Program-made: the position numbers and the translations under genes
In this document: positions 45,067-55,255 of the stretch, piece after piece
Numbering within the stretch: the stretch's first letter is position 1
Layout: each line of letters begins with the position of its first letter
The notes under the pieces: generated by a model
What the model saw: the letters and a program-made list of their open reading frames with translations, nothing else
Told to the model about the DNA's origin: nothing
Databases searched by the model: none
Source: Thermoguttaceae bacterium
Lineage (GTDB): Bacteria > Planctomycetota > Planctomycetia > Pirellulales > Thermoguttaceae
Length of the DNA: 64,000 nt
Assembly: GCA_017441605.1 (NCBI GenBank)
Contig: JAFRXD010000078.1
Span: forward strand, 1-64,000
Direction: 5' to 3'

Positions 45067-47835
45067 TTATTCGGTCTTTTGGGGCTCGTCGCCGCTCGTT
45101 TTATCAAGGGTTAGGGAATCGTCGGACTCGGCGGGCTTGTCTTCCGATTTCTCCTTTTCTTCGGCGCTCTTCGCGCGCTTTTTCGCCTTTTCCGCCAACT
45201 TGTTTTGGTAATCGACGATTTGAGGATCTTGAAGCTCCTCGGGCGTCATTTCGGAGAACTTTCTCGCGGCGAACGCGATGCGCTTGCGGTTCAATTCCTC
45301 CTGGTCGTCGGGGACGTCGGGGAAGGACGGATCGGGCGCGTCCAAGGTCTCGAGGCGAAGCTCGATTTCATCGGAGCCCTCGAAAATTCCGTTGAGCAGA
45401 TTTTCGGAGAGCGGGTCTTCCAAGTAGGTCTCGATCGCGCGGCGGAGAGGTCGCGCGCCGTAGTCCATATTGCTTCCGCGCTTGATGAGGTACTTCTTGA
45501 CGTCTTCCGGAACGGCGAGGCACAACGGCTTTTCGAGCAATCGTTTGCGCAGCTTGGACAGCTCCATGTCGACGACTTCGACGAGGTCGTTTTCGGTCAG
45601 GTAACGGAAGACGATCACGTCGTTGAAGCGGTTGATGAACTCGGGGCGGAAACTGCGCTCGATTTCCTCTTTGACGCGTTGCTTCATATCGTTGTAGGAC
45701 GAGTCGTCCTCGGGGCGCTGGAATCCGAACGCGGACTCGTTCTTAATCGCCGCGGCCCCCGCGTTGGTCGTCATAATGACGATCGTGTTGCGGAAGTCGA
45801 CGATGCGCCCGAAACTATCGGTAAGCCGACCTTCTTCCAAGACTTGCAACAGGACGTTGAAGACGTCGGGGTGGGCTTTTTCGATTTCGTCGAGGAGGAC
45901 GACGGAGTAGGGGCGCCGGCGGATCTTCTCGGTGAGCTGACCCCCCGCGTCGTAACCGATGTATCCCGGAGGGGCGCCGATGAGACGCGAGACGCTGTGC
46001 TTCTCCATGTACTCGCTCATGTCGATTTGCACGAGCGCGTTTTCGTCGCCGAACATGAACTCGGCGAGCGCTTTGGCGAGCAGCGATTTTCCGACCCCCG
46101 TCGGACCCGCGAAAACGAACGACCCGATCGGCCGCTTGGGATCTTGAACCCCGCTTCGGCTTCGACGAATCGCGCGCGAGATCGCTTGAATCGCCTCGTG
46201 CTGGCTGACGACGCGCTTGTGGAGCTCGTCCTCCATGCGGAGCAGGCGCTTCGAGTCTTCGGTGGAGATGCGCGTGAGCGGGACGCCGGTGATCTTGGAG
46301 ACCACCTCGCGCACCACGCCCTCGTCGACCGTCCCGCTCGACTTGTTGCGCTGGCTTCGCCAGTTCGCTTGAATTTCCTTTTTCTTCGCGGCGAGACGCT
46401 CCAGCTCGTCTCGAAGCTGACCCGCGCGCTCGAAGTTCTGGCGCTGAACCGCGACGTCCTTCTCCTTTTTAAGCTCCTCTTCCTGACGCGTAATGTCGGT
46501 CAAGTCGGGGGGGAGGGTCATCGTCTTAATGCGCACGCGAGCGCCCGCCTCGTCGATCACGTCGATCGCCTTGTCGGGCAGGCATCGCCCCGACATATAG
46601 CGCTCCGATAGATCGACCGCCAGCTCGATCGCCTCGTCGGTGATCGTCACTTTGTGGTGCTGCTCGTAGCGCTCGCGCAATCCTTTGAGGATCTCGACGG
46701 TTTGCGCGGGGGTGGTCGGATTGACGGTAACGACTTGGAAGCGCCGCTCCAGCGCGTTGTCTTTTTCGATATATTTTCGATACTCGTCGAAGGTGGTCGC
46801 GCCGATGCATTGCAATTCGCCTCGGGAGAGGGCGGGCTTGAGGACGTTCGCCGCGTCCATGGCGCCCTCGGCCCCTCCGGCCCCGACGATCGTGTGCATC
46901 TCGTCGACGAAGAGAATGACGTTCTTAACCCGCTTGACCTCGTTCATCAGAGCCTTGATGCGCTCTTCGAACTGACCTCGGTACTTCGTTCCGGCGACCA
47001 TCATCGCCAAATCGAGCGCGACGACGCGCCGATTCAGTAGGATTTCGGGGGCTTTCCCGTCGACGATGCGCTGGGCGAACCCTTCGACGATGGCGGTCTT
47101 TCCGACGCCCGCCTCGCCGAGCAGGGCGGGGTTGTTCTTCGTGCGCCGGCAGAGGATTTGCATCGTGCGCTCGATTTCGGTCTCGCGCCCGATGACCGGG
47201 TCGAGCAACCCTTGGCGCGCCAGATCGGTGAGGTCGCGCCCGAAGCTGTCGAGAGCGGGGGTCTTCGACTTGCCGCCGCGCGCTTGCCCGGGACGAACGC
47301 TGAACGTTCGCTTGTCCTCGCCGGGGAACCCGGTATCGTCGGGGTCGTCGTCGGGAGCGGAGTCGAACCCGTTTTCGGTCGGAGAGGAGGAGCCGTCTTG
47401 CCCGAGGGTCGAGAGGACTTCCTCGCGCACTTCTTCCAAGCGCAGACCGAGGTTCATGAGCGCTTGGGCGGCGACGCCGTCGTGCTGGCGAAGAAGACCC
47501 AGCAGAATGTGCTCGGTGCCGACATAGGTGTGTTTGAGCTGGGAGGCTTCCTCCATCGCGAACTCGAGCGCCTTTTTGGCGCGCGGCGTTTGGGGAAGGC
47601 GCCCCATCGTGACCAAATCGGGCCCGCTGCGCACGAGGTTTTCGACTTCGGCGCGAATTTTTCTGAGATCGACGCCCAATTTTCGAAGGACGTTCGCGGC
47701 CACTCCGCCCCCCTCCTTGGTGAGACCGAGGAGAATGTGCTCCGTTCCAATGTACTCGTGATTGAAACGAACGGCCTCTTGGTGCGCGTATTGCATCACC
47801 TTGCGCGCGCGGTCGGTAAAACGATCGTATGCCAT
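45067..47835 (-). CDS. clpC: ATP-dependent Clp protease ATP-binding subunit ClpC
   Basis: 922 residues. Class I Hsp100 unfoldase feeding ClpP. Two N-terminal Clp_N repeats ([38 protein letters not shown]), AAA1 with Walker [16 protein letters not shown] and [15 protein letters not shown], a middle coiled coil containing the UVR motif ([18 protein letters not shown]) that distinguishes ClpC from ClpB, and AAA2 with [16 protein letters not shown] and [17 protein letters not shown]-terminal ~70-residue Lys/Glu-rich tail beyond [11 protein letters not shown] is an extension over the usual ~820 residues. No clpP or mcsA/mcsB/ctsR gene adjoins, so regulation is not of the Firmicutes operon type. 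Confidence 0.96.
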   Translation of the reverse strand: MAYDRFTDRARKVMQYAHQEAVRFNHEYIGTEHILLGLTKEGGGVAANVLRKLGVDLRKIRAEVENLVRSGPDLVTMGRLPQTPRAKKALEFAMEEASQLKHTYVGTEHILLGLLRQHDGVAAQALMNLGLRLEEVREEVLSTLGQDGSSSPTENGFDSAPDDDPDDTGFPGEDKRTFSVRPGQARGGKSKTPALDSFGRDLTDLARQGLLDPVIGRETEIERTMQILCRRTKNNPALLGEAGVGKTAIVEGFAQRIVDGKAPEILLNRRVVALDLAMMVAGTKYRGQFEERIKALMNEVKRVKNVILFVDEMHTIVGAGGAEGAMDAANVLKPALSRGELQCIGATTFDEYRKYIEKDNALERRFQVVTVNPTTPAQTVEILKGLRERYEQHHKVTITDEAIELAVDLSERYMSGRCLPDKAIDVIDEAGARVRIKTMTLPPDLTDITRQEEELKKEKDVAVQRQNFERAGQLRDELERLAAKKKEIQANWRSQRNKSSGTVDEGVVREVVSKITGVPLTRISTEDSKRLLRMEDELHKRVVSQHEAIQAISRAIRRSRSGVQDPKRPIGSFVFAGPTGVGKSLLAKALAEFMFGDENALVQIDMSEYMEKHSVSRLIGAPPGYIGYDAGGQLTEKIRRRPYSVVLLDEIEKAHPDVFNVLLQVLEEGRLTDSFGRIVDFRNTIVIMTTNAGAAAIKNESAFGFQRPEDDSSYNDMKQRVKEEIERSFRPEFINRFNDVIVFRYLTENDLVEVVDMELSKLRKRLLEKPLCLAVPEDVKKYLIKRGSNMDYGARPLRRAIETYLEDPLSENLLNGIFEGSDEIELRLETLDAPDPSFPDVPDDQEELNRKRIAFAARKFSEMTPEELQDPQIVDYQNKLAEKAKKRAKSAEEKEKSEDKPAESDDSLTLDKTSGDEPQKTE

Positions 47836-48184
47836 ATGAATCTCTTTGTCGTCCCAGCGCGCCTTCCGGCGCCAATAAGTCGAGCGCGCTCTAGCGCGCG
47901 TTTCGTCAAAACGGGTCGATTAATTATACTAATCGGGGGGGGCTTGTCTAGGGAAGCCCAAAATTATTCCCCCTCGCGAGGGTCGAGTTTTTCAAAGAGC
48001 TTAGCAAAGTCGACGCCAACCGCGGGGCGGAGCGTCTCTTTTCGGTTTTTAATTCGAGTTAATTTGATATGGACGCGAGAGCGGCAAATGGTTATTCTTC
48101 GCGCTGGGGCGGAGCGGTTCTCGCCCCGATTTTGGCGCCGCGCTCGCGGCGCTCGACCGTAAAAACGATTCCTCGGACGAGACT
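47836..48184. other. Divergent intergenic region, clpC / lipoprotein
   Basis: 349 bp without a convincing gene. It holds the clpC promoter and a near-palindrome GCGCGCT-2bp-AGCGCGC at 47884-47899 in the clpC leader. The spacer of that promoter has eight consecutive C. I see no CtsR-type heptad repeat. Nothing clear precedes the lipoprotein gene at 48185. Confidence 0.6.
47923..47950 (-). promoter_or_regulatory. clpC promoter
   Basis: On the minus strand TAGACA (47945-47950), 16-bp spacer, TATAAT (47923-47928), leaving an 87-base leader before the clpC ATG at 47835. Confidence 0.7.
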
Positions 48185-49423
48185 ATGACGACTCGAAACG
48201 CGACCTTCGCCCTTTTGGCTTTCGCCTTGACGACGACTTGCGCGCTGGGACAACTCGGTTGTTCCCGCTCGGGCGAGAGCGCGCCCCCGGATGAATCGCC
48301 GAGCGCGAAAGTCGAGCGAGACGCGGAGGAAACCCCCGCGACCGAGCCCGAGGAGGACGGCGCGCCCAATAAATCGGGCGGAACCGGATTCGACGCCGCC
48401 GGAGTCTTGGGCCGCGCGACCGAGAAATTCGAAAAGACGTTTTCCGACGACGATCCCGACTCCCCCGAGGCGAACGGCTCCGACGTCATCGACGTTTCCC
48501 TCGTGGACGAGGAGACGCGGCGGAAATACGTCGACGACCGCACCCTCGTTACCCCGACGCTCGATTCGAGCTCGCGCCAAGAGGGAACCGAGAAATATAA
48601 ATTGGAGTACAAATTCCCGGCGAACGCGAACTTGTCGTGGACGGTCGTTCACACGGTGAACAAGCGGGTGTCGTACGGGGGTAAGGAGACGCTGACGCAA
48701 ACGTCGTCGACGACGCGGCGCCGATGGGAGCTGCTCGACGCGAAAGAGGACGGGAAGACGTCGGCTCGCCATTGGATCGATCGCATGATTCTGGAGCAGC
48801 GCGAAGAGGGCAAGGACCCGATCTCCTACGACAGCGAGCGCGACGTCGTCGTGCCGAAGGAGATTTCCGCGTTTGGAACGGAAAAGGCGGTCGGGGTCGC
48901 GCTGGAGACGTTCGACGTGGACCCGTTGGGCGTGATGTCCGACAAGACGAAGCTGGTGGCGGAATATCAAGGCCGGGAGGGGGACTCGAACGTCGTGGTT
49001 CCGTTCCCGAAGGAGGAAGTCGGGGTCGGCGACGTCTGGGTCGTTCCGTATTCGATTTACCTCAAAGGCGCCGACAAGGTAACCCGACCTTATCGCGCGA
49101 TCGAGCGATTTCGGCTCGACAATATCAACGAGAAATACGCGTCGATTAGCTTCAAAACGACCCTAATGTCGATCGTGGACGATCCGGTCGTGGAGGGCGA
49201 ATTGGCGGAGCGGCTCTTTACCGGCAAGACGCTGTTCGATCGCGAGTTGGGGCTAACGACCCGCACCGAAATGACGTTCGATAAAAAAGTGACCGGCGCG
49301 TTCGGGTTTTCCAGTTTTCTCGAGTACAGTTGCCGCGTCGTCGAGAAACTCGATCGCGGCGAGCAATCGTCCCCAGAGGGGCAAACCCCCGAACAAACCT
49401 CGGAAGAAACTCTTTCGGAATAA
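48185..49423 (+). CDS. Hypothetical exported protein, probable lipoprotein
   Basis: 412 residues. Leader FALLAFALTTTCALGQLGC with a Cys at 26 after a Gly, an imperfect lipobox (QLG-C). Residues 27-120 are acidic and disordered (EETPATEPEEDGAPN). The folded part begins near YKLEYKFPANANLSWTVVHT and contains alternating beta strands (KVTRPYRAIERFRLDNI; TLMSIVDDPVVEGELAERL) compatible with a planctomycete periplasmic beta-sandwich. I recognise no named family. It is first in the run ending with xseA and sits 17 bp before the epimerase gene. Confidence 0.8.
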   Translation: MTTRNATFALLAFALTTTCALGQLGCSRSGESAPPDESPSAKVERDAEETPATEPEEDGAPNKSGGTGFDAAGVLGRATEKFEKTFSDDDPDSPEANGSDVIDVSLVDEETRRKYVDDRTLVTPTLDSSSRQEGTEKYKLEYKFPANANLSWTVVHTVNKRVSYGGKETLTQTSSTTRRRWELLDAKEDGKTSARHWIDRMILEQREEGKDPISYDSERDVVVPKEISAFGTEKAVGVALETFDVDPLGVMSDKTKLVAEYQGREGDSNVVVPFPKEEVGVGDVWVVPYSIYLKGADKVTRPYRAIERFRLDNINEKYASISFKTTLMSIVDDPVVEGELAERLFTGKTLFDRELGLTTRTEMTFDKKVTGAFGFSSFLEYSCRVVEKLDRGEQSSPEGQTPEQTSEETLSE

Positions 49424-49440
49424 GGGAAAGATAACCAAAT

Positions 49441-50508
49441 ATGTCGGAATTGGACAAATCGTCGCCCATTTTCGTAACGGGTCCCACCGGCTTTATCGGG
49501 ACGTCGCTAACGCGCCAACTCTTGGCGGACGGTTGGCGCGTTCGCGGAATGAGTCGGTCGGAACCGAAGATCCCGCCCGGGTACGAGGGGGATCCCAAAG
49601 AGCTTTGGGAACACCCGAATTTTGAGCGGATTCCCGGGGACGTGAACGACCTCGACTCGCTGACGCGCGGCATGACCGGATGTCGATACGTCTTGTCGCT
49701 CGCGGGTTACGCTCGGAATTACGCGCGGAATCCGGAAGTGTTTTATCGCGCGAACGTCGACGGGGCGAAAAACGTCTTCTCGGTCGCGGAGAAACTGGGG
49801 GTCGAGAAGATCGTCTGGGTCTCGACGATCGTGTCGTTCGGACCGACGCCCAAGGGCGAGACTTGCGACGAAACCTTGGAGCGGATCGCCGACAAATACT
49901 ACACCGATTACGAGGCGTCGAAAACCGAGGCGGAAAAAGAGGCGCTCCTATTCGCGAAAAAGGGGCTTCCTCTCGTTATTGTCAATCCGACGCGCGTTTA
50001 CGGCCCCGGTCAGCTTTCCGAGGGCAACGCGATGGCGGGGTTGATTCGAGACTATCGCCGCGGAACGGGGCCGTTCCTCTTGAACTACGGCGTCAATTAC
50101 GGGAACTACGGGTACGTGGACGACGTGGCGCGCGGGATCTATCTCGCGCTGCAAAAAGGCGTTCCCGGCGAGCGGTACATTTTGGGAGGCGAGAACGCGT
50201 CGCTACTGGAGTTGTACCGGTTAATCGACGCGATCGACGGGAAATGGCATTGGAAACTGCCAATGTACAAATTTATCCCGTTGTTCGTCGCCCATTCGCT
50301 CGAACTTTGGGCGAAATTGACGGGGGTATATCCGCGAATCACCCCCGGCTGGGTGCGGACCTTTCTCGTCGATTGGAAGTATTCTTGCGACAAGGCGAAA
50401 CGGGAGCTGGGCTACGACCCCATTTCCTTAGAGGAAGGACTCCGTCGAACTTGCGCGTGGCTGGATCGTTGCGCGGCGGCGAAAAAGAACAAACGCAAAG
50501 ACAAGTAG
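49441..50508 (+). CDS. NAD-dependent epimerase/dehydratase, HpnA/dihydroflavonol-reductase-like
   Basis: 355 residues, extended SDR. NAD-binding loop IFVTGPTGFIGTSLTRQLL (GxxGxxG) near the N-terminus, VDGAKNVFSVAEKLGVEKIV, SYK-type catalytic set with YEASKTEAEKEAL (YxxxK), and NPTRVYGPGQLSEGN. The C-terminal half (YVDDVARGIYLALQKGVPGE; LGYDPISLEEGLRRTCAWL) matches the sugar-epimerase/dihydroflavonol-4-reductase group that includes HpnA. The reaction cannot be fixed from sequence. No hopanoid genes adjoin. Its frame ends 59 bp before the next lipoprotein gene. Confidence 0.9.
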   Translation: MSELDKSSPIFVTGPTGFIGTSLTRQLLADGWRVRGMSRSEPKIPPGYEGDPKELWEHPNFERIPGDVNDLDSLTRGMTGCRYVLSLAGYARNYARNPEVFYRANVDGAKNVFSVAEKLGVEKIVWVSTIVSFGPTPKGETCDETLERIADKYYTDYEASKTEAEKEALLFAKKGLPLVIVNPTRVYGPGQLSEGNAMAGLIRDYRRGTGPFLLNYGVNYGNYGYVDDVARGIYLALQKGVPGERYILGGENASLLELYRLIDAIDGKWHWKLPMYKFIPLFVAHSLELWAKLTGVYPRITPGWVRTFLVDWKYSCDKAKRELGYDPISLEEGLRRTCAWLDRCAAAKKNKRKDK

Positions 50509-50567
50509 GCGCGCTTTTTTCGGCTCCCTACGGGACGGCGCCATTGGGGACGACAAGGACTATTTCG

Positions 50568-52940
50568 ATGAAACGAACTACCGTAAAACCGCGAACATTG
50601 GGAGTTTGCGTCGCTATTTCCTGTTGCGCGCTCGCGTTTTCGAGCGGGTGTAGCGCGATGGGAAATTCGCGCGACGCGCGGTTCGAGCGCGCGCGCGGCG
50701 AGTACGCCCCCGTCGACAAAACCTCCGAAACGACTTGGGCGAGCGCGAGAGAGAGCGAAAAGGAAGGAACCCGGGTCGCGCTGAAACCGGTCGAGGTTCG
50801 CGCCGCTTGGAACGACGAGAGCGGAGCCGATCGCGCTCCCACGTTCGCCGATCGCGTTAGGGGCGCCTTCCACATTCCGACGCCCCCTACGAACGACCCC
50901 GCGCTAACGGACTCTCGCCGCGATAGTTACGCCTCGAGCGACGGCGGGTTCTGGTCGAAGATGTTTCCGTCGAAGCGCTCTCGCGAGACGGCGTCGTCGG
51001 ATCCGGTCGTCGTTCCCGTTCCCTCGCGCGCTCCGGCCGCGGGGAATCGCGCGGAGCGAACCGCTCCCAAAGGGTTGAGTTTGCCGACGAGTCGGCTCTT
51101 GGGTCGCTCGACTCGCCCGACGGGCTCCAAGGCTTATCGCTCCGAAATCGACGCGTACGACCAATCTCGTTTTATGCCCTCGTATCGCGATATCGAAAAG
51201 TACTATTATCCGAGCGGAAGCGCGGGCGCGTCGAGCGCCTCCGCCGCCCCGATATCCGCCTACGGCGCCTCGATCTTTCGGGATCGCGACGGCGACGCGG
51301 ACTCGGCTCCTCGCAACGGCTCGGCGTTCATTTCCCCGATCGTTCGCTCCGACGCGACCGCGCCCGACCCTCGCTCGGGAAGCGCGCGCGCGAACTCTTT
51401 GGGAACGACGCGTCCCGCCTCGAAAATCGGCTCTCGCGGAATCGCGCAAGTCTCTTACGATCGCCCCGCGAAATCGTCGGGGCGCCCGTCGCTCGATTCG
51501 CTTTTCGGATGGTCCGAGGAAACGAGCGAAACGCTCGATTCGCTCGATTTTTCGTCGGAAGTTCCCGCCGCTCGGGAATCGAGCGGGGATTTCTTCTCGA
51601 CCCTGGGTCGTCAAATCGATTATTCTCTTCTAGACTCCGGATCCTCGACTCGCGCCTCGTCGTCCGTCGACGCCGCGAGGGAGCGCGCTCCGGAAGCCGC
51701 GCCCGCGCCCGTCGAAACGCGCGCGGCGACCAACGAGCGCGCGGCGTCCGCGCCTCTCGAGCGCGAGCGCAATACGATCGTCGCGGAGCCGGGCGCCTCG
51801 CTCGACGACATTTTCGACTCGGCGGTCGCGTCGGCGAGCGAAATTCCCGAGCCTCGCGACGTTTTGAACGAGCCCGAGGACGAATTTGAGAGCGGTTCGG
51901 ATTCGCTCGATGCGCCGATCCAAGAGTCGCCGGTCGATTTGTCGCGCGATTTGTTCGACGAATTTCCGTCGCGCCCGACTCCTCCGAGCGAATTGGACGA
52001 GGACGTCGACGAGAGCGCCGACGACGTTTTCGACTCCTTCCCGGAGGTCGCGGCGAGCGCCGCCGAGCCGTTGGAAGAATCGGAAGCGCTCGAGGAACTT
52101 GAAAGCGCCGCCTCGTTGCGTGAGGACGTTCTCGCGCGCGCGGCGAAGACGATCGACGAGTCTCCGGCGCCGGATCGAGTCGCGGAGCGCCGGGACAATC
52201 CGAGCGATATGCCGTTGAGTCGCGAGGAGATCGAGTGGGTCGGCCAAATCAAGAACGCGATCGCGGCGCTACTGCGGGAGCGAGACGCGGCGACCTCGAA
52301 AGGGTTGGACTCGCGAGCGCTCGACGCCAGGCTGCGCCTTTTGTACTTGGTCGTCGGGGAGTACGATCGCTCGATCCAAGAAATACGGGACGATTCCGAT
52401 CCCCTGAAAGTCTTCTGGGAGAAGGAATGCCGAGGTCTCGAAACGCTATTGCAGAATCGGGTCGAAGAGATCGATCCGAGTTTCGTCGCCGAGCGGCTCA
52501 GTTCGGGGCTCGACTCGTTGACCGGGCTTTGCGATCTGAAAATAAGAAAGGCGCTTTTGGTCGAGGAGCCCGCGTGCTACGGGCTGTATCGCGAGCGCAA
52601 GGGGAGTTTTTCGCAAGGGGACGAGCTCTACGCCTACGCCGAGTTGGACTACGCGTCGAGTCGAGAAACGCTCGACGGTTTCGCGATCGACGTGGAGTGC
52701 CGCTGGCGCTTGGTCGACGTTTACGGAAACGTCGTTATGCCGTTCGAATCTCAGCGCTGCTCGAACGTTTCGGAAACGAAACTGCGCGACGTCGTGCTGA
52801 ACGTTTCGGTTCCTCTGCCGACCAAGTTGGCGCCGGGCGAGTACGTTTTGGAATTGGAAGTCGTCGATCGCAACGCGAAAGGGCCGACCGCCTCGATTAA
52901 GCGCATGAATTTCACGGTCGGCGCGACGTCGGAAACCTGA
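50568..52940 (+). CDS. Large hypothetical lipoprotein with disordered middle and C-terminal beta domain
   Basis: 790 residues from ATG 50568; the longer open frame starting near 49680 is a shadow of the epimerase gene. Signal VCVAISCCALAFSSGC gives a lipobox-like SSG-C. Residues 30-540 are low-complexity Ser/Arg/Asp/Glu-rich (many short acidic segments such as ELDEDVDESADDVFDSF) without recognisable domain. From about 555 a helical region (WVGQIKNAIAALLRERDAAT) leads to a beta domain: YGLYRERKGSFSQGDELYAY, ECRWRLVDVYGNVVMPF and VPLPTKLAPGEYVLELEVVD. This last module is widespread in planctomycete hypothetical proteins. Function unknown; envelope-linked. Confidence 0.78.
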   Translation: MKRTTVKPRTLGVCVAISCCALAFSSGCSAMGNSRDARFERARGEYAPVDKTSETTWASARESEKEGTRVALKPVEVRAAWNDESGADRAPTFADRVRGAFHIPTPPTNDPALTDSRRDSYASSDGGFWSKMFPSKRSRETASSDPVVVPVPSRAPAAGNRAERTAPKGLSLPTSRLLGRSTRPTGSKAYRSEIDAYDQSRFMPSYRDIEKYYYPSGSAGASSASAAPISAYGASIFRDRDGDADSAPRNGSAFISPIVRSDATAPDPRSGSARANSLGTTRPASKIGSRGIAQVSYDRPAKSSGRPSLDSLFGWSEETSETLDSLDFSSEVPAARESSGDFFSTLGRQIDYSLLDSGSSTRASSSVDAARERAPEAAPAPVETRAATNERAASAPLERERNTIVAEPGASLDDIFDSAVASASEIPEPRDVLNEPEDEFESGSDSLDAPIQESPVDLSRDLFDEFPSRPTPPSELDEDVDESADDVFDSFPEVAASAAEPLEESEALEELESAASLREDVLARAAKTIDESPAPDRVAERRDNPSDMPLSREEIEWVGQIKNAIAALLRERDAATSKGLDSRALDARLRLLYLVVGEYDRSIQEIRDDSDPLKVFWEKECRGLETLLQNRVEEIDPSFVAERLSSGLDSLTGLCDLKIRKALLVEEPACYGLYRERKGSFSQGDELYAYAELDYASSRETLDGFAIDVECRWRLVDVYGNVVMPFESQRCSNVSETKLRDVVLNVSVPLPTKLAPGEYVLELEVVDRNAKGPTASIKRMNFTVGATSET

Positions 52941-52952
52941 GCTCGCCTCGGT

Positions 52953-52958
52953 AAGGAG
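52953..52958 (+). promoter_or_regulatory. Ribosome binding site deciding the xseA start
   Basis: AAGGAG, 7 bases before a TTG codon at 52966. The next in-frame ATG (53023) would remove conserved N-terminal residues and has no such site. Confidence 0.75.
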
Positions 52959-52965
52959 CGCGCGT

Positions 52966-54219
52966 TTGCCCTTTTATCCTCCTAGAAGAGTCCTTCCGGA
53001 TCCACTGCCGATCCCCGTTTTAATGGATTGTCTCCAAGAGACGATCGGCGGGAATTTTCCGCGAGGGCTTCGCGTGGTCGGCGAGGTTTCCAGCGTGGGA
53101 TTCTCGCCGCAGGGGCACTGCTATTTCAACCTGAAAGACAAGGACGAAAGGAAGGGCGGCAAAGACGTTCAACTTGGCGCGGTCGCGTTCAAGTCGGTTT
53201 ATCAGAGTTTGCCTTTCCAACTGAAAAACGGGACAAAGGTCGTCTGCGTCGGCGATTTGGAAATCTATCCGGGGACGGGTCGCTGCCAAATCAAGACCTC
53301 GAAGATCGAACCGGTCGGAGTCGGGGCCTACGAGCTCGCCAAAAAGCAGGTCGAGGAGAAACTGCGGCGCGAGGGGCTGTTCGACCCGCGCCGCAAGCGC
53401 CCGACGCCGAAATTTCCGAAACGGGTCGGGGTGGTCGCGAGTTTGACCGGCGCCGCGCTGCGCGATTTTCTCTCCGTTTTGGGGGCTCGAAGCAAGCGAG
53501 TCGACGTCGTCGTCGCGCAAGCTCGCGCGCAGGGCGAGGGCGCGGATCGCGAAATCGTCGCCGCCATTAATTTGCTCAACGATCGCCGCTTCGAGTTGAA
53601 TCTCGATTTAATCGTCTTAATACGCGGCGGGGGAAGCGTCGAGGATCTTTGGACGTTCAATTCCGAGAGCGTCGCGAGAGCGATCGCGGGCTCGGCTCTG
53701 CCGGTCGTAACCGGAGTCGGGCACGAAATCGACGTTTCCGTTTGCGATCTGGTCGCCGATCTTCGCGCGTTGACGCCGACCGACGCGGCGGTTCGGCTCG
53801 TTCAACTCGACGACGCGAGGCTCGCGAGCAATCTCGACAATTTCCGAGGCAAAATGCTCGGGGCGCTCGAGCGGCGCCTGGACCGCGCCTCGGAAAGACT
53901 CGATTTCCTCGCGCGAAGTCGCGTTTTTTCCAATCCTTGGGAGACGCTTTACGAAAAGCGCGCGCGCCGACTCGACGAGCTGGAGGCGAGACTGGTCGCG
54001 AGCGTCGAAAAGAAGGTCGCCGAAGTCGAAAAAACCTGCGAAGTCTTGAAAGAGCGCTTGGTCGGTCGCGATCCGAGAGCGATTCTTTCGCGCGGATATT
54101 CGGTAACGCGCCGCGTCGACGATATGAAGATTCTCAGAGATCCCTCGGAAGTTCGCGAGGGTCAAGTTATCGAAACGACCCTGGCGTTCGGAAAAATTCG
54201 AAGCGTCGTTATTAACTGA
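52966..54219 (+). CDS. xseA: Exodeoxyribonuclease VII large subunit XseA, TTG start
   Basis: 417 residues. Degrades single-stranded DNA bidirectionally together with XseB. The OB-fold N-domain contains VVGEVSSVGFSPQGHCYFNL, AVAFKSVYQSLPFQLKNG and VVCVGDLEIYPGTG; the catalytic region includes PKRVGVVASLTGAALRDFLS, LIVLIRGGGSVEDLWTFN and VVTGVGHEIDVSVCDLVADL. A long helical region and RDPRAILSRGYSVTR complete the family layout, a normal length. The small partner xseB, often adjacent, is not found next to it: the next gene is on the opposite strand, 31 bp away. Confidence 0.95.
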   Translation: MPFYPPRRVLPDPLPIPVLMDCLQETIGGNFPRGLRVVGEVSSVGFSPQGHCYFNLKDKDERKGGKDVQLGAVAFKSVYQSLPFQLKNGTKVVCVGDLEIYPGTGRCQIKTSKIEPVGVGAYELAKKQVEEKLRREGLFDPRRKRPTPKFPKRVGVVASLTGAALRDFLSVLGARSKRVDVVVAQARAQGEGADREIVAAINLLNDRRFELNLDLIVLIRGGGSVEDLWTFNSESVARAIAGSALPVVTGVGHEIDVSVCDLVADLRALTPTDAAVRLVQLDDARLASNLDNFRGKMLGALERRLDRASERLDFLARSRVFSNPWETLYEKRARRLDELEARLVASVEKKVAEVEKTCEVLKERLVGRDPRAILSRGYSVTRRVDDMKILRDPSEVREGQVIETTLAFGKIRSVVIN

Positions 54220-54250
54220 GCGCGTTCTTTTCTCCGCTTTCTCAACGATC

Positions 54251-55138
54251 TCAAACGCGCCGGTCTCGAGCGCCACGGCGTTTCGCGTCGTCGTTTCGCT
54301 CTTCTTCTTTTTCTTTGTTTTTCGCGTCGCGATTTCGAGAAACCGGTCGCGGCGGAGCCGTTCGCGAAGTCGGGGAGACTGTTCCGAGCGCGGAGCGGCG
54401 CAGCGAAAGGATTCGCCCCTTGACTTGCGCGTTTCCCGACTCCTCTTTGATTTCGTCGCGCAGTTCCTGTTGCGTCATTCTCAGAGAGCGCTCGAGCCGC
54501 CAGCGAATCGCGGCGTAATCTCCGACCCCGACGAGCAACAGCGCTCCGCAGAGAGCGAACCCCAGGCGCTCCAAGAGCGCTTCGACTTGGATCGCGATTT
54601 GCAGGGGCTCCCCGTAAGGGAGGGAGAGGATCGTTTCGAGGGAGCCTCGCAGGGTTAGATAGGTCGTCGCGAAGAGGAGCGACATTTTGAGGAGCCCGAT
54701 CCCGGCGCGTCCGAGGGTTTCGAACGAAAAGAGTTTCGCGACGTTTTTTAGCGGATTGACCCGGGAAAAGTCGGGGAGAACCTTTTTGGGAAGAAAAAGA
54801 AACCCGGTTTGGAGAAGGTGGGCGGCGAGGGTCGTCGCGACGACGACAAAAAAGAATAGGGCGAGCTTGCCGAAAACGAGCAAAATCGTTCGCGAAAGCT
54901 CCGCCGCGAAGGACGCGACGTCGGTTTGGACCTCGAATTCTCGCCCGAGGGAGGTTTGAAAAAGAACCAGCGCGCCGACGCTTCCCTCGCGCGCGGCGAA
55001 CGCGAGCAGGGCGACCGCCCCGAGAAGACTTGCGGCGGCGACCAAATCGGCGCTTTTGGCGACGCGACCCTCTTTTCGCGCGTCGCGCCGACGCTTTGGG
55101 GTCGCCTGTTCCGTTCGTTCTTGATCCGTGTCCGCCAT
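54251..55138 (-). CDS. FlhB/SctU-like export apparatus protein lacking the autocleavage domain
   Basis: 295 residues from ATG 55138; the frame upstream of this codon merely reads through tRNA genes. N-terminus DQERTEQATPKRRRDARKEG is the hallmark of FlhB/SctU. Four hydrophobic segments follow (AAASLLGAVALLAFAA; TILLVFGKLALFFFVVVATT; IGLLKMSLLFATTYLTL; LGFALCGALLLVGVGDYAAI), then RMTQQELRDEIKEESGNAQVKGR, the normal linker. After LSLRRS the protein runs into a basic/acidic tail (KNKEKEEERNDDAKRR) and stops: the cytoplasmic domain with the NPTH self-cleavage motif is absent, and I found it in no frame of the following bases. No other flagellar or secretion genes are near. Probably a remnant or a specialised form. 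Confidence 0.82.
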   Translation of the reverse strand: MADTDQERTEQATPKRRRDARKEGRVAKSADLVAAASLLGAVALLAFAAREGSVGALVLFQTSLGREFEVQTDVASFAAELSRTILLVFGKLALFFFVVVATTLAAHLLQTGFLFLPKKVLPDFSRVNPLKNVAKLFSFETLGRAGIGLLKMSLLFATTYLTLRGSLETILSLPYGEPLQIAIQVEALLERLGFALCGALLLVGVGDYAAIRWRLERSLRMTQQELRDEIKEESGNAQVKGRILSLRRSALGTVSPTSRTAPPRPVSRNRDAKNKEKEEERNDDAKRRGARDRRV

Positions 55139-55255
55139 AATCCTCGCTCTTTCGACGCGCGGTCGAGTTGTTTCGAGAATAGCGATTTTTCGCGGAATCG
55201 TCGAGGGGTTTTTGCGAGCGGCGCGGGAAAATGGGAAAAAATAAAAAGCGCCCCC

